This document shows, piece after piece, positions 43,931 through 53,610 of a stretch of 64,000 bases of DNA. How positions within the stretch are numbered: the first letter of the stretch is position 1; every line of letters starts with the position of its first letter. Location of the stretch: NCBI GenBank assembly GCA_965178125.1, contig OZ237770.1, positions 434,001-498,000 of the forward strand. Direction: 5' to 3'. The translations under genes were made by a program, and so were the position numbers. Below the pieces are notes generated by a model that saw nothing but the letters and a program-made list of their open reading frames with translations, had not been told where the DNA came from and made no database searches. Source of the DNA: Bilabrum cf. latius. Taxonomy: Eukaryota; Bigyra: Bicosoecida; Bigyra; Bicosoecida.

Positions 43931-46432
43931 TTAAAAATCTAATGCGTTCTTTTTGTTTCTAATGATTGTTTTCTTTTTTGCTACTATTTCTTCACCATGA
44001 TATTCTAACAACCAATTTTTATTTTTGCATATCTTCATTATCTCACTGGGGATAAATGATAATTGTCTTGATGTCTTGGTTCTCTTTTCAACAATTCCAA
44101 AATGTGTTTCAAGATCATTATAAAATTCTGATTTATTTAATTTCTTATTGCTTAGATTATATTCTTCCTCAATGTATTCTTTAAATTTCTCGAATAAACT
44201 AGTTTTATTTGTAATGTATTTTTTAGTGTAACTTGTTGATTTCCAATATTCGGGGTAATCTTCATCAACAACATCAACTTCATCATCAGCTTCAAACTGG
44301 CAAGTTTCAACAAAATTAATAAGAAATTGAATTTTTTTATTTACACATCTCATCATTAACTTACGGTATGCTTTGGTAATTGGTCTTTCTTTCTGGAAAT
44401 TATTTATTTGAATATCATAAGTGCCTAGATGATAATATACAGCATCACAAAATGATTTATGATGTTCTTTATTTGAACCATATGCCTCATAAAAATTCTC
44501 AAAGAAATATTCAGTTTTTTCATTTGGTTTAAAAGAATCAAAAACAACAAATCGACGTTCTCCAGTCATTGAATCAATATAAACGGGTACTTTTTTATTT
44601 GATACAAATAATAACCTTGTATAATTTAATGCTGACACTTTATTTTTGTTTTTAAATTCATAATGCCATGTGTTGGATGTTGTAAATTGTTTAATTCTTC
44701 CTGTTAAGTCACTTCCTTCTTCTGATTCTTCAAGATTGAATAATAATTTACCCATTAAGTAACCATTAAAGCCGTCATATAATACACGACCCGATGCCTC
44801 ACTTAAAATTTTATCTTTACTAAATATCCATGTTAATATTTCGGTTATACTTGATTTACCGCTTCCTTGGTCACCTGTTACAATAACGGAGGTTGACGTT
44901 TCTTTTTTGGTTGGGTTTTGTATCATATCAGCTAACCACTGAATCATATAACTAACAAATCCCTTATTATTGTTATCATCACCAAGAGCATAACCAATTA
45001 ATTTATATAAATGTTTTATGTATGTGTCATAATTTTCTGGTTTCTTTGGTATTTCTGGTAGAGGAACATGCATATTAAAATTATTTTCTTCAATGCTCTT
45101 TTCAATATCATTACCAAGATATACTCCAACGCTGTCATAAATATGTCTATTAGTATCAAATGCATATTTCTTAAGAAAGGGTAGCCATACTTCAATATCA
45201 TTCCCATCTTCATCTTTTTGATTGTTTCCCAATTTATCTTTTTTAATAATTTTATAGTTAGCACCATTAATAAGTGTTGCTAGTTTAGAAGGTTCATAAG
45301 AATAACAATATTTATAAGATTTTTCATAATAGCAGTTTGCAGATTTAACATATCCAAAAAACATTTCAAAATATGTTTTCATTGTTTCGTAATTCTCAAG
45401 TTTCGACATAAATTTAAGGTCGAATTGTTTCATTGCTTTATTGTTTACTGAATAACTAGAAAGATCGACCCCGAAGGTTTCCATTTCCTTACAAATATAT
45501 TTTATATCTAAATCAAGATTGGTTTTAATGTCATGCTCAACCTTCTTAATTAATTTAGTTAATTCTTTTTCAATATTAGAATCTTTACTAAAAGAAGAAT
45601 GATAAACATTTAACCCATCGTGCACAATTGCATTAACCTTAAATTCAGATTCTTTGATATGTCTTTCAAGTGTATCTATGCATTTTCTTTCATATTTGAA
45701 TAAAAGTTTACATAAAAATGCTCCTTTCTTGTTCTTCTTATCACCTTTTTCAATTGATTTTTTTAATTCTTCACCATCGAACAACTCCGCATTTTTCCAT
45801 ACATAATTTTGAATCTTGCGAGATTCTAAAGCAAAATCAATTATAAAATCTAACATTTCACCATCAAGTTCTTTTTTATCTTTTTTGAATTTCAAGTTAT
45901 CAAAATCAATTTTATCAAAATCATTATCTTCAATCCATGTTTGAATAGAACCGCCAAATAATAGACATTGAAAGACTTGTTTTACTTGACCCCTGTTTAA
46001 TGTTACATCATTTTTTTTGAATTCTTCAATGATGCTTTTAATAACATCTTTACGGTTCTTGCAGTAATGGGATAATTTAGGGGTTTTTAATTTCTTCAAT
46101 AGAGAATTAAGAATTGAAGGGCATGAGTTGACAATATCAACGTCATAGCAAAAATCAGCAATTAATATATTTCTAATGGTTGCATCAATAGTTTGTAATG
46201 AAATACCTTTTGTGTATCTTCGGCCTTCTGATTCTGTGTAAGTTGTTGGAATTTTTCCATATTTGTCATTGTATATTAAACACTTACTAAGCATTTTTCC
46301 AACTTTACCATAACATTCTTTTAAATATTCCTTTCTTGACTTCATCCATTCATTTTTAGATAAGGCAGAGGTAAAGGCTAATTTTACGAGGTTGTCATAA
46401 TTGACTAATTCGGATCTTACGAAAGCAGACAT
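43931..46432 (-). CDS. Family-A-like DNA polymerase fused to SF3 helicase (TVpol type)
   Basis: The replication protein, 833 residues. The N-terminal half resembles the polymerase module of some virophages and transposons: motif A 'CYDVDIVNSCPSILNSLL' (~residue 100), motif B 'RGQVKQVFQCLLFGGS', and motif C 'NAIVHDGLNVY' with the His-Asp pair. The C-terminal half is a superfamily 3 helicase with Walker A 'TGDQGSGKSS' (~residue 520), Walker B 'LLFNLEES' and motif C 'RLLFVSNKKVPV'. Mavirus itself uses a protein-primed family B polymerase, so this element belongs to a different lineage. No TCTA precedes the start, consistent with early expression. Stop TAA. Confidence 0.85.
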   Translation of the reverse strand: MSAFVRSELVNYDNLVKLAFTSALSKNEWMKSRKEYLKECYGKVGKMLSKCLIYNDKYGKIPTTYTESEGRRYTKGISLQTIDATIRNILIADFCYDVDIVNSCPSILNSLLKKLKTPKLSHYCKNRKDVIKSIIEEFKKNDVTLNRGQVKQVFQCLLFGGSIQTWIEDNDFDKIDFDNLKFKKDKKELDGEMLDFIIDFALESRKIQNYVWKNAELFDGEELKKSIEKGDKKNKKGAFLCKLLFKYERKCIDTLERHIKESEFKVNAIVHDGLNVYHSSFSKDSNIEKELTKLIKKVEHDIKTNLDLDIKYICKEMETFGVDLSSYSVNNKAMKQFDLKFMSKLENYETMKTYFEMFFGYVKSANCYYEKSYKYCYSYEPSKLATLINGANYKIIKKDKLGNNQKDEDGNDIEVWLPFLKKYAFDTNRHIYDSVGVYLGNDIEKSIEENNFNMHVPLPEIPKKPENYDTYIKHLYKLIGYALGDDNNNKGFVSYMIQWLADMIQNPTKKETSTSVIVTGDQGSGKSSITEILTWIFSKDKILSEASGRVLYDGFNGYLMGKLLFNLEESEEGSDLTGRIKQFTTSNTWHYEFKNKNKVSALNYTRLLFVSNKKVPVYIDSMTGERRFVVFDSFKPNEKTEYFFENFYEAYGSNKEHHKSFCDAVYYHLGTYDIQINNFQKERPITKAYRKLMMRCVNKKIQFLINFVETCQFEADDEVDVVDEDYPEYWKSTSYTKKYITNKTSLFEKFKEYIEEEYNLSNKKLNKSEFYNDLETHFGIVEKRTKTSRQLSFIPSEIMKICKNKNWLLEYHGEEIVAKKKTIIRNKKNALDF

Positions 46433-46653
46433 AATATATTATATAATTCTATATTATTTTTATTATTTTAAGTGCGTTTTTTCTTAAAAATACACTTAAA
46501 AAACTTAAAAGGTGACATTGAATATTTGAATTAAAAAATTTGTCATTCATAAAAAAAGTATAATAGTATCCTAATAATGGTTATTATATAAAATATTTAG
46601 TATTAATATTAATTTAATTTTAATTATCCCTCTATATTACTTTTTTTTGGAAA

Positions 46654-46768
46654 GGGTGACAAAAGCGGTGACAAAACGTGATTTTTGAGGTCTCAGAAAA
46701 TTTTATTTTTTGAAATCATATTTTTATTGGACTTGGAAATTCTGATTTTGTCACCGCTTTTGTCACCC
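46654..46768. repeat. Hairpin repeat, internal copy 2
   Basis: Perfect 23-base inverted arms (46654-46676, 46746-46768) around a 69-base loop, in the gap between the polymerase start and the protease stop. Nearly the same sequence is present in both terminal repeats. Confidence 0.9.
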
Positions 46769-46777
46769 TAAAATATT

Positions 46778-47341
46778 TTAATGAAAAGCCATTGTGACGA
46801 TTTCATCTATTGAATGTCTATTTTTAAGTTTCTTTTTTGCCTCTTGCATTAGTTGATTATATTGATCGTTTGTAAGATCGGCATAGTGTACGCGGTTTAA
46901 TGAGTGCCTTCCACAACTCGCAATATGAGAACCTTCTCCTTGATGCTTATATGGTGAATAATCCACGTCATAACCGCTATCGAGTAAACGCCTAATTAAT
47001 GTATTATTAGATTCTTGATATAAATTCAAATCTGCATATTTTTTTTGCCCAACATCGGGGAGTCCGCCGTAACTATCATAAAAATATATTGTATTTCCCT
47101 TTTTTGTTAAAGCTACATAATGCCCCGATGTTGCATTTCCTTGTTTAATCATTGGATAAAATACAATTAATTTATTATCTCCTTGAAATAATGATTCAAT
47201 TGATGGAGAATTTATAATATCGTCATATAATACAACACGAGGAGGTGGACCTTTAGTGTGTGGGTGTTTATTCCATAGTTCTTTTAATTCTTGAGGACTA
47301 AGATATGTCCCAACAAGTTGTTTTAATTTTTCTCTATTCAT
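46778..47341 (-). CDS. Adenain/Ulp1-type cysteine protease
   Basis: Capsid maturation protease, 187 residues. The catalytic set is complete: His74 ('TSGHYVAL'), Asp89 ('IYFYDSYGG'), Gln134 ('YKHQGEGSH') and Cys143 ('IASCGRHSLNR'). Its size and His-Asp-Gln-Cys order match the protease of mavirus-type virophages and adenoviruses. Likely substrates carry GG-x sites, present in the core-like protein at 53611, the lipase and the capsid protein tail. Stop TAA. Confidence 0.9.
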   Translation of the reverse strand: MNREKLKQLVGTYLSPQELKELWNKHPHTKGPPPRVVLYDDIINSPSIESLFQGDNKLIVFYPMIKQGNATSGHYVALTKKGNTIYFYDSYGGLPDVGQKKYADLNLYQESNNTLIRRLLDSGYDVDYSPYKHQGEGSHIASCGRHSLNRVHYADLTNDQYNQLMQEAKKKLKNRHSIDEIVTMAFH

Positions 47342-47357
47342 TAATATAAATAATGAC

Positions 47358-47361
47358 TAGA
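47358..47361 (-). promoter_or_regulatory. TCTA motif, protease gene
   Basis: 16 nt before the protease ATG on the reverse strand. Confidence 0.55.
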
Positions 47362-47379
47362 AAATTATTCAAACTTTAT

Positions 47380-48441
47380 TTAAATTTTTATCGCTTCCTT
47401 TTGACTTATCATATAGCCTATATCTGGGTTTATACTAATCCATCTAGATTTTTTCAATGCTAGTTTAACCCTTTTAATTTGTTCTTTATTGAATCCTAAA
47501 TAAGTTCTTAATAAATAATTACGTTCATGGTCTGTACCTTTACTAAAAAATACATAATCGGTCGTTTCAATTTTAATTAACTTCATATGTGCACCATCTG
47601 ACCCTTTGTGATTACATATAATTAAATTAGTCTTAGTGTGTCTCCCCTTGGTTAATAGGGTGTCCCTTAAAAATTCAATCTTTCCAATATCTGGGTTATT
47701 TTCGTAATCATCAAATAAAACTAATGAATCTTGAAATATAGCATCTCTTGCTTCTTGATCTATTTTAAACTCAAATTTATCTTTGCCTTTTCCGTCTGGT
47801 TTCATATCATGTAACATTAATTCTAACTTCATTAGCATTTCTGGGTCATCTGCATACATTTTCTTTTTGTATTTAAATTTAATCTTTGCTTTTTCATACT
47901 CTTTTTTTGCGTCTTCATGACTCACATTTTCACCAACTAATGAATTAATATCTAAATATTTTACTTTTCCAAATTTAGAATCTTTGACATCCGTGATCAC
48001 ATAAATCTTTTTAATTCCAAATTTTCGTGACATTTCCATTATTTCGGTTGAAAAATATGACTTTCCAGAACCAGACTTACCATTTAAAAAGAATACGAAT
48101 CTATTAAATGAGTCATCTTCAGTATGACCTAGTGAATACGGAATAACTCTAAACATTGATTTGTCTTTTATCTCTTCACTGTTGAATTTTTGGGCTTCTT
48201 CTGTTCCATTATATAAATTTATTAATTCTTGCTTTTTCTGTTCTTTAGCTTTCTTTGATCTTACCGCATGAGTTCCAAAGATTGCGTATAATTGGTCATC
48301 CGTTATATCTTCGGGCTCTAATTCTTTATTTTTACATTCATTGTCATAATATAATACTTTATTTTTGCTTTGCTGGTTATTACCTGTATATTTACGGTAT
48401 GCAATGGGTATTGAATCATCTCCTCCGCTGTAACTAAACAT
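47380..48441 (-). CDS. FtsK/HerA-type genome-packaging ATPase
   Basis: Pumps DNA into the capsid. 353 residues with Walker A 'NGKSGSGKSYF' (~residues 120-130), Walker B 'DSLVLFDDYENN' (~240), and a sensor-like 'TNLIICNHKG'. Between them lies a charged insert 'KKEYEKAKIKFKYKKK'. It is the third core morphogenesis gene next to the protease, as in other mavirus relatives. Stop TAA. Confidence 0.9.
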   Translation of the reverse strand: MFSYSGGDDSIPIAYRKYTGNNQQSKNKVLYYDNECKNKELEPEDITDDQLYAIFGTHAVRSKKAKEQKKQELINLYNGTEEAQKFNSEEIKDKSMFRVIPYSLGHTEDDSFNRFVFFLNGKSGSGKSYFSTEIMEMSRKFGIKKIYVITDVKDSKFGKVKYLDINSLVGENVSHEDAKKEYEKAKIKFKYKKKMYADDPEMLMKLELMLHDMKPDGKGKDKFEFKIDQEARDAIFQDSLVLFDDYENNPDIGKIEFLRDTLLTKGRHTKTNLIICNHKGSDGAHMKLIKIETTDYVFFSKGTDHERNYLLRTYLGFNKEQIKRVKLALKKSRWISINPDIGYMISQKEAIKI

Positions 48442-48455
48442 ATTATAATTTAGTA

Positions 48456-48459
48456 TAGA
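48456..48459 (-). promoter_or_regulatory. TCTA motif, packaging ATPase gene
   Basis: 14 nt before the ATPase ATG on the reverse strand. Confidence 0.55.
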
Positions 48460-48534
48460 TAATATTTATATAATAGAAAATATTTTTTGAATTTGACAAA
48501 AAAAGAAAGGTAGTCATGCAACAATTTTAAAATG

Positions 48535-49383
48535 TTATTTAATTAAACGCTTGAATGCCTTAATTTCGTTTTTAACGTCATTTGTGATATAAGAATGTAA
48601 TTTTTTCATAACTTCTTTTTGTATTTTACTAATATTTTTCATTTTAAAATCTGATTTCTTAAGATCCAAATGAAACATATTCTTTAATCTGACCATTAAA
48701 TCCTCCTTTATGTTGTTCATCACAAAGTTTTTAGTTGCCGTTGTATCTCGTACATTTTTAAGTGCTTCAAGTCTGGCATTAGTAAGATATAAAAAACCCA
48801 CATTGTCAGAACTTAACAAACTATTAATTTCTTCCATTTTATCGTCGTATCCTGTTCTTCGGTATATCTCACGCAATCTCTTAAGGGCTTTATAATATTT
48901 TCCTTCTTTTTCCAATTTCATGGCGTCTTCTATTAAATCTTCTGTTATTTCATCTTTAGTTTTTCCCATAATTGAATCACCAAAATCATAAATTATCGTA
49001 ACCTCTTCATAATACCCATTAGTAAATACTATTAAATCAAGTTTAACCCATTTTTTATCTTGTTTAATATACTTTGGGTTTTCTAGTTCATCAGCAAGTA
49101 ATTTGATAGCTTTTCTTTGTGTTCCTGCTTTCTTTTTACCTATTTTAAGTTCACTAACATCTATGTGATCACCAATGTCAATTAGAAAGCTGAATAGTTC
49201 ACGTAAAAGCAGTTTATATTGTTTCATTTCTAATTTCATATATAAATCGAGATCAGAAGCAAAAAATGAAATAGGGAAAGAACCATTTAATAACATATCT
49301 GCATCTTTTATTAACATAAGATCTTTAAACAATGCGGAATGGTCAGTATTAAATAGTTTGATGGTTTTATTGTTAATTTCCAT
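48535..49383 (-). CDS. Nucleotidyltransferase-like protein
   Basis: An N-terminal 'LLNGSFPISFFASDLDLYMK' matches the GS-x(n)-DxD pattern of the polymerase-beta-type nucleotidyltransferase fold; a third acidic residue may be in 'VKLDLIVF'. The C-terminal half is helical and charged with no recognised domain. Substrate unknown. The frame opens at 49398, but I choose the second Met at 49383, because the TCTA motif at 49402-49399 would touch the first ATG and stands 15 nt before the second, as at other genes. About 282 residues. Stop TAA. Confidence 0.6.
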   Translation of the reverse strand: MEINNKTIKLFNTDHSALFKDLMLIKDADMLLNGSFPISFFASDLDLYMKLEMKQYKLLLRELFSFLIDIGDHIDVSELKIGKKKAGTQRKAIKLLADELENPKYIKQDKKWVKLDLIVFTNGYYEEVTIIYDFGDSIMGKTKDEITEDLIEDAMKLEKEGKYYKALKRLREIYRRTGYDDKMEEINSLLSSDNVGFLYLTNARLEALKNVRDTTATKNFVMNNIKEDLMVRLKNMFHLDLKKSDFKMKNISKIQKEVMKKLHSYITNDVKNEIKAFKRLIK

Positions 49384-49398
49384 TATATAGAATAACAT

Positions 49399-49402
49399 TA
49401 GA
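49399..49402 (-). promoter_or_regulatory. TCTA motif deciding the nucleotidyltransferase start
   Basis: Reverse-strand TCTA immediately outside the first possible ATG (49398); spacing favours the ATG at 49383. A forward-strand TCTA for the divergent gene lies only 11 bases away. Confidence 0.5.
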
Positions 49403-49412
49403 TTAATTTTTT

Positions 49413-49416
49413 TCTA
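49413..49416 (+). promoter_or_regulatory. TCTA motif, coiled-coil protein gene
   Basis: 15 nt before the ATG at 49432. Confidence 0.55.
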
Positions 49417-49431
49417 GTGTAAATATATTAT

Positions 49432-50826
49432 ATGTCAACTGAATTAAGAAATATACTAAGACAGCAAAATATAAGACGTCAAGAATCCAATAAAGGAGTA
49501 GAAAATAGAAATTTAAGTTTAAGGAATGAAAGACAATCTATTTTAGAAGCTTTAAAGAATCAACAAAGACAAGATGATATCGTATTAAGCACACAATTTC
49601 AACCCCTAGAGCTAAGAAGAAGAGAAAAAAGAATGGATGGTATTCTAAGAAATTTAGTTACTGAATTGGTTGATGGTCTAAATAAAGACGATGATACTAA
49701 AATTAAGGTAAATTTAGAAAGAATGAAGGAAATAATAGTAAAGGAAAACCCAAGCATATCAATGTTAGGGCAATTGGGAAAATTTTTAGATCAATATCAA
49801 AATAAAATAGATTTATTGGGATTGTCTAAATCTAAAAAAACATCACTTAAAAGAACTGCACAGGAAACGGAAAACCTCGCAATATCTAGTTTGACAAGTG
49901 ATGAAGATTTTAAAAAAATGATTAAAAGCCTAGACACACCTAATATTGATAAATTTTCAAATGATGATCTCGAGGTGTTTAGAGATTTATTTAATTTAGA
50001 TCCTGCAATAAATAAAACAGATTTAAAAAACCTTATAAAAACAATCTTGGGTGATGATGTGTCTAAATATCTAGAGGGCGAGGTTCAAATTGATCGTGAG
50101 ATAGTCAGTGCAACAAGAAATTTAAGAAATGTATTAGAACAATTTACCAAAGAACAGTTATTAGAACAATACTTTAATGAAGATGCAGTAGAAACATTTA
50201 AAGCAGATTATAAGGAAGATTATATAAAACAAGCACTAAAAAGTAAAAAAGGCATGATTGATTTTCTTGTTAGAGAATTTTATAATATTAATGAAATTGG
50301 AGAACCTCCAATTTTAGAAAATATAGACGACATTGATTCACTTCCAACGGGTGAATTTATGACAATGAAAAAGGTGTTTAATGATTTCCTGTCTATGTTA
50401 ATGACTGATGAAGCCCTAGAAGAGAAAGGATTATCAAGACAAACAGTGTCACGCATGACAAAAAAAAGATTTAAGGATCTATACGAAGAATATGTAGAAA
50501 AGTCACCTATTAAACGATTATATAATGTTCTTCTTTCCGTTGAGAATGATACTGTAACGAAAGAAGCACGAGAAACATTAGAAGCTATCAAGGAAGAAGC
50601 TCGAAAATTAAGAGAAGCACAGGATGCCCTTACAAAGAGAGTTGCAATAAGAAAAATAACGGAGGCACTGGAAAATTATGGATTAACTAAAAGAGAAGCA
50701 AGAAGAAGAAGAAGAATGGAAGAACTAGAAGATGAAGATGAACGAAGAGAAGATGAAGAAGGTGATTCTACAGATGATGAAGAATCTGACGGAATCGCTG
50801 TTGGTTTCGATAATGTTGATGAATAA
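49432..50826 (+). CDS. Coiled-coil protein with acidic tail, probable virion component
   Basis: 464 residues, no family recognised. It is almost wholly helical and charged, with an Arg/Gln-rich start ('LRNILRQQNIRRQESNKG'), long heptad-like stretches, a basic cluster 'KREARRRRRME' and an Asp/Glu-rich end. It opens the forward block that holds the fibre-like proteins and has a late-type TCTA motif, which suggests a structural or scaffold role. Stop TAA. Confidence 0.55.
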   Translation: MSTELRNILRQQNIRRQESNKGVENRNLSLRNERQSILEALKNQQRQDDIVLSTQFQPLELRRREKRMDGILRNLVTELVDGLNKDDDTKIKVNLERMKEIIVKENPSISMLGQLGKFLDQYQNKIDLLGLSKSKKTSLKRTAQETENLAISSLTSDEDFKKMIKSLDTPNIDKFSNDDLEVFRDLFNLDPAINKTDLKNLIKTILGDDVSKYLEGEVQIDREIVSATRNLRNVLEQFTKEQLLEQYFNEDAVETFKADYKEDYIKQALKSKKGMIDFLVREFYNINEIGEPPILENIDDIDSLPTGEFMTMKKVFNDFLSMLMTDEALEEKGLSRQTVSRMTKKRFKDLYEEYVEKSPIKRLYNVLLSVENDTVTKEARETLEAIKEEARKLREAQDALTKRVAIRKITEALENYGLTKREARRRRRMEELEDEDERREDEEGDSTDDEESDGIAVGFDNVDE

Positions 50827-50878
50827 AATTAAAAATATAATTGTAAAATAATATATTAAATTAAAGTTAGAATAAATT

Positions 50879-50882
50879 TCTA
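50879..50882 (+). promoter_or_regulatory. TCTA motif, large fibre-like gene
   Basis: 15 nt before the ATG at 50898. Confidence 0.55.
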
Positions 50883-50897
50883 ATCTTAATTTATAAA

Positions 50898-52946
50898 ATG
50901 AGTATATCTAATTTACTATCAAATAATAATTTGGATCTTAGAGCTAGTCGTGTCATTGTTTCAAATACAAGAATAACAGAAAATACCCAACTAGCAACGA
51001 AGGAATATGTCGACGCAGCTATAGCAGGGGATGGTGCAAATATCGATCAAGTTTTGACCATTGGAGACAATGCAAACGGTCGTAACATTCAAAATGTTGG
51101 AACTATTGGAACTACTGGAAATGCAAATATTGGAGGTAATGTAAATGCCAATGCTTTAACTTTAGAAGGTTTTAGTTCTGCACATGACAGCGGATGGGGT
51201 ACAACCATGACAATCCCAGAAGGTGCATTATTGATTGAAGGAGGAGACCCAACAGCTAACTGGAAACCTGCTATGGGTGTTTATTCCGATGAAAGAAATG
51301 GAGAAAGAAATATATATTTTTGGACAGGTAATAAGTCAGGAAATCAAAGAACTACAGGATGGGAAAATTACAATTTATATTTAGGTTCAACTGTTGACTC
51401 AAAAGTACAAATAAATGTAGATGACACTACAGATTCAAGTGATCACACAAATGGTTCTATTGTTTCCGCTGGTGGTGTTGGTATTGCCAAAAATTTAAAT
51501 GTTAATGGTGATATTAGTACAAATGGTAGTGTACATGTAAATGATATTCAGACAATTTTACCAAATAAGGTTTTAAATTTGAACACCAATAATCCCAACA
51601 CAAACGAAGGTATATGGATAACTGGATATAATCAAAATGGGGCGATGTTTGGGGGTGGTTGCTTTCCTGCAGGACCTAGACAAACAGATTATACACATAT
51701 TGGATATAATATAAAGTATGATTTATCAAATCAAGTATTTGACCCAACGACGCCCAACACTAATTCAAGAAATGGCATGTATATGTCCGTTGGATATGAA
51801 GGATTCAGTGTTACAAAAATCCCAAATACTAATATTTCAGGTGACCCTAATAAAGAATTATTTAGGGTTGATGTGGGGTTAAATGATTCAGCACCAGAAA
51901 CAATTATTTCGAAAGTAGATCATTCATTTGAACAAAACGCAGACGTTAAAGGTGATTTGTCCGTAACTGGATCATCTTCATTATCCAACGTGTCCGTTTC
52001 TGGAACTCATGGAGTCACTGGAACATCCACACTAGGAGCATTAGAAGTTAACGGATTAGTTAATTTTAATAATACAGATAATGAAAGCGTTGTATTTGAC
52101 GGAGGAGTTAGAATAAATAAAAGTATCATTGTTAATCAAAACTTTTTAGTTCAAGGGGACGGCAATTTTACAGGTAATGTTGCTATGGGTTCTAATCTTG
52201 CAGTCACTGGAACTTTAAACGTCACAGATGCAACAACATTAAACGATTTAGATATGAATAATACTAAAATTACAAATTTGGCAACTCCTACATTGTCAAC
52301 TGATGCAGTAACTAAAGCTTATGTGGATAATTTACCATCAACACAATCTAATTTATCTTCAGTGTTAACAACTGGTAATGATGCTAATAATAATTCTATC
52401 ATTGGATTAGAGAGTATTACATTTGGTAATACTAATGTAGACGCTAAAATTCAAACTTCAGAAATACTAATTAATGGATCATATCATACTAAATATGATA
52501 CACAAGATGGAAAAGAAACAAGTAACTCTATATTTCCAAGACGGGGACTAAGAAATCAAGAAATTATCGATCCTAATACTAACACGTTCACAATTCAACC
52601 TGGAATAAAAGATACTTTTAGATACATAGGAGTTATGACAAGAACTAATCTATTAGAAATAACAATTAAACTGGCAGTATTTAAAAGTACAAATAATGAT
52701 CCAGCGGTAGTTCATAGAATACTAATAGAGAATTCACCATTAGTATCTATTCGCTATGAAACAAGTAATGTATCGAATGGGAATTCAATTGCGACAACCG
52801 CAGGGATTTACGAATTTAACAGACAGACAAATACAACAACAATAATGAATACCCCAGTTAATCGTAATTATAATTTACAAACTATGGAAATAGAATTATG
52901 GTCAACAGGTAATGTTAATGGTGCTTGGTGTTCTAGAATACAATAA
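50898..52946 (+). CDS. Fibre-like beta-repeat protein (682 aa)
   Basis: Shows features of trimeric fibres: short repeats with Val/Thr/Asn/Gly strands ('NIGGNVNANALTLEGF', 'VTGSSSLSNVSVSGTHGV', 'VTGTLNVTDATTLNDLDM'), twice with the 'TKAYVDN/TKEYVDA' element seen in phage tail fibres. The C-terminal ~130 residues form a non-repetitive globular-looking domain. The first 16 residues nearly equal those of the next gene. Likely a surface fibre or receptor-binding protein. Stop TAA. Confidence 0.7.
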   Translation: MSISNLLSNNNLDLRASRVIVSNTRITENTQLATKEYVDAAIAGDGANIDQVLTIGDNANGRNIQNVGTIGTTGNANIGGNVNANALTLEGFSSAHDSGWGTTMTIPEGALLIEGGDPTANWKPAMGVYSDERNGERNIYFWTGNKSGNQRTTGWENYNLYLGSTVDSKVQINVDDTTDSSDHTNGSIVSAGGVGIAKNLNVNGDISTNGSVHVNDIQTILPNKVLNLNTNNPNTNEGIWITGYNQNGAMFGGGCFPAGPRQTDYTHIGYNIKYDLSNQVFDPTTPNTNSRNGMYMSVGYEGFSVTKIPNTNISGDPNKELFRVDVGLNDSAPETIISKVDHSFEQNADVKGDLSVTGSSSLSNVSVSGTHGVTGTSTLGALEVNGLVNFNNTDNESVVFDGGVRINKSIIVNQNFLVQGDGNFTGNVAMGSNLAVTGTLNVTDATTLNDLDMNNTKITNLATPTLSTDAVTKAYVDNLPSTQSNLSSVLTTGNDANNNSIIGLESITFGNTNVDAKIQTSEILINGSYHTKYDTQDGKETSNSIFPRRGLRNQEIIDPNTNTFTIQPGIKDTFRYIGVMTRTNLLEITIKLAVFKSTNNDPAVVHRILIENSPLVSIRYETSNVSNGNSIATTAGIYEFNRQTNTTTIMNTPVNRNYNLQTMEIELWSTGNVNGAWCSRIQ

Positions 52947-52960
52947 ATATAAATTTTTTT

Positions 52961-52964
52961 TCTA
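52961..52964 (+). promoter_or_regulatory. TCTA motif, small fibre-like gene
   Basis: 13 nt before the ATG at 52978. Confidence 0.55.
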
Positions 52965-52977
52965 ATAATATAGTATT

Positions 52978-53550
52978 ATGAGTATAAGCAATTTATTAAC
53001 TTCAAATAACCTAGACTTAAAAGCTAATTCTATTGATGCAATAGATGTTAAAAAGAAAGGTCAAGCTTTGACATTTAATGGATATCACTTTGTCCAAAAT
53101 AGAGGAAATGGAACTACTCCTATAACTTTAAATGCTCCAGGAAATATTTTCGATGGATCAACTTTTACCGTTGCAGATACGGCATTATCTATCATGGGTG
53201 GAACGTACAATATGCCAATAGACAACACTTATAATTGTATCATTAAATGTAATATGTCATTTATTAATACGAATACTTCAGCTGTCAGATCTGCAGGTAT
53301 TGCCTTTCAATTTCAGAATGCCTCAGATGATACATGGGATATTAACCCTTCTAATTGTCCCGTGATGTGGCATGTTATAAATCCTGAATCTGCCCAAACA
53401 ATACAATTAGTACATTCATTAGATTCAGATCATGGATATAAAGCAGTACGTTTAATGTTTGCTGGTGAGAATTCAATTGATATTGATTATAGCTCAAATA
53501 ATCCAACTAGAATATGTTATTGCACTTTAGAACGTTTCTATAGTTTGTAA
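52978..53550 (+). CDS. Short fibre-like protein sharing the large fibre's N-terminus
   Basis: 190 residues. Starts 'MSISNLLTSNNLDLKA', against 'MSISNLLSNNNLDLRA' in the preceding gene, then diverges into one beta-rich domain ('YNCIIKCNMSFINTNTS', 'GIAFQFQNASDDTWD', 'AVRLMFAGENSIDIDY') resembling a single TNF/C1q-like head; that fold is a guess. The shared N-terminus probably anchors both proteins to the same vertex. Stop TAA. Confidence 0.6.
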   Translation: MSISNLLTSNNLDLKANSIDAIDVKKKGQALTFNGYHFVQNRGNGTTPITLNAPGNIFDGSTFTVADTALSIMGGTYNMPIDNTYNCIIKCNMSFINTNTSAVRSAGIAFQFQNASDDTWDINPSNCPVMWHVINPESAQTIQLVHSLDSDHGYKAVRLMFAGENSIDIDYSSNNPTRICYCTLERFYSL

Positions 53551-53593
53551 TTAAATATTAGTTATAGATAGAACAATAAATTAATATTTTTTT

Positions 53594-53597
53594 TCTA
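53594..53597 (+). promoter_or_regulatory. TCTA motif, core-like protein gene
   Basis: 13 nt before the ATG at 53611. Confidence 0.55.
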
Positions 53598-53610
53598 ATA
53601 TTAATTTATT

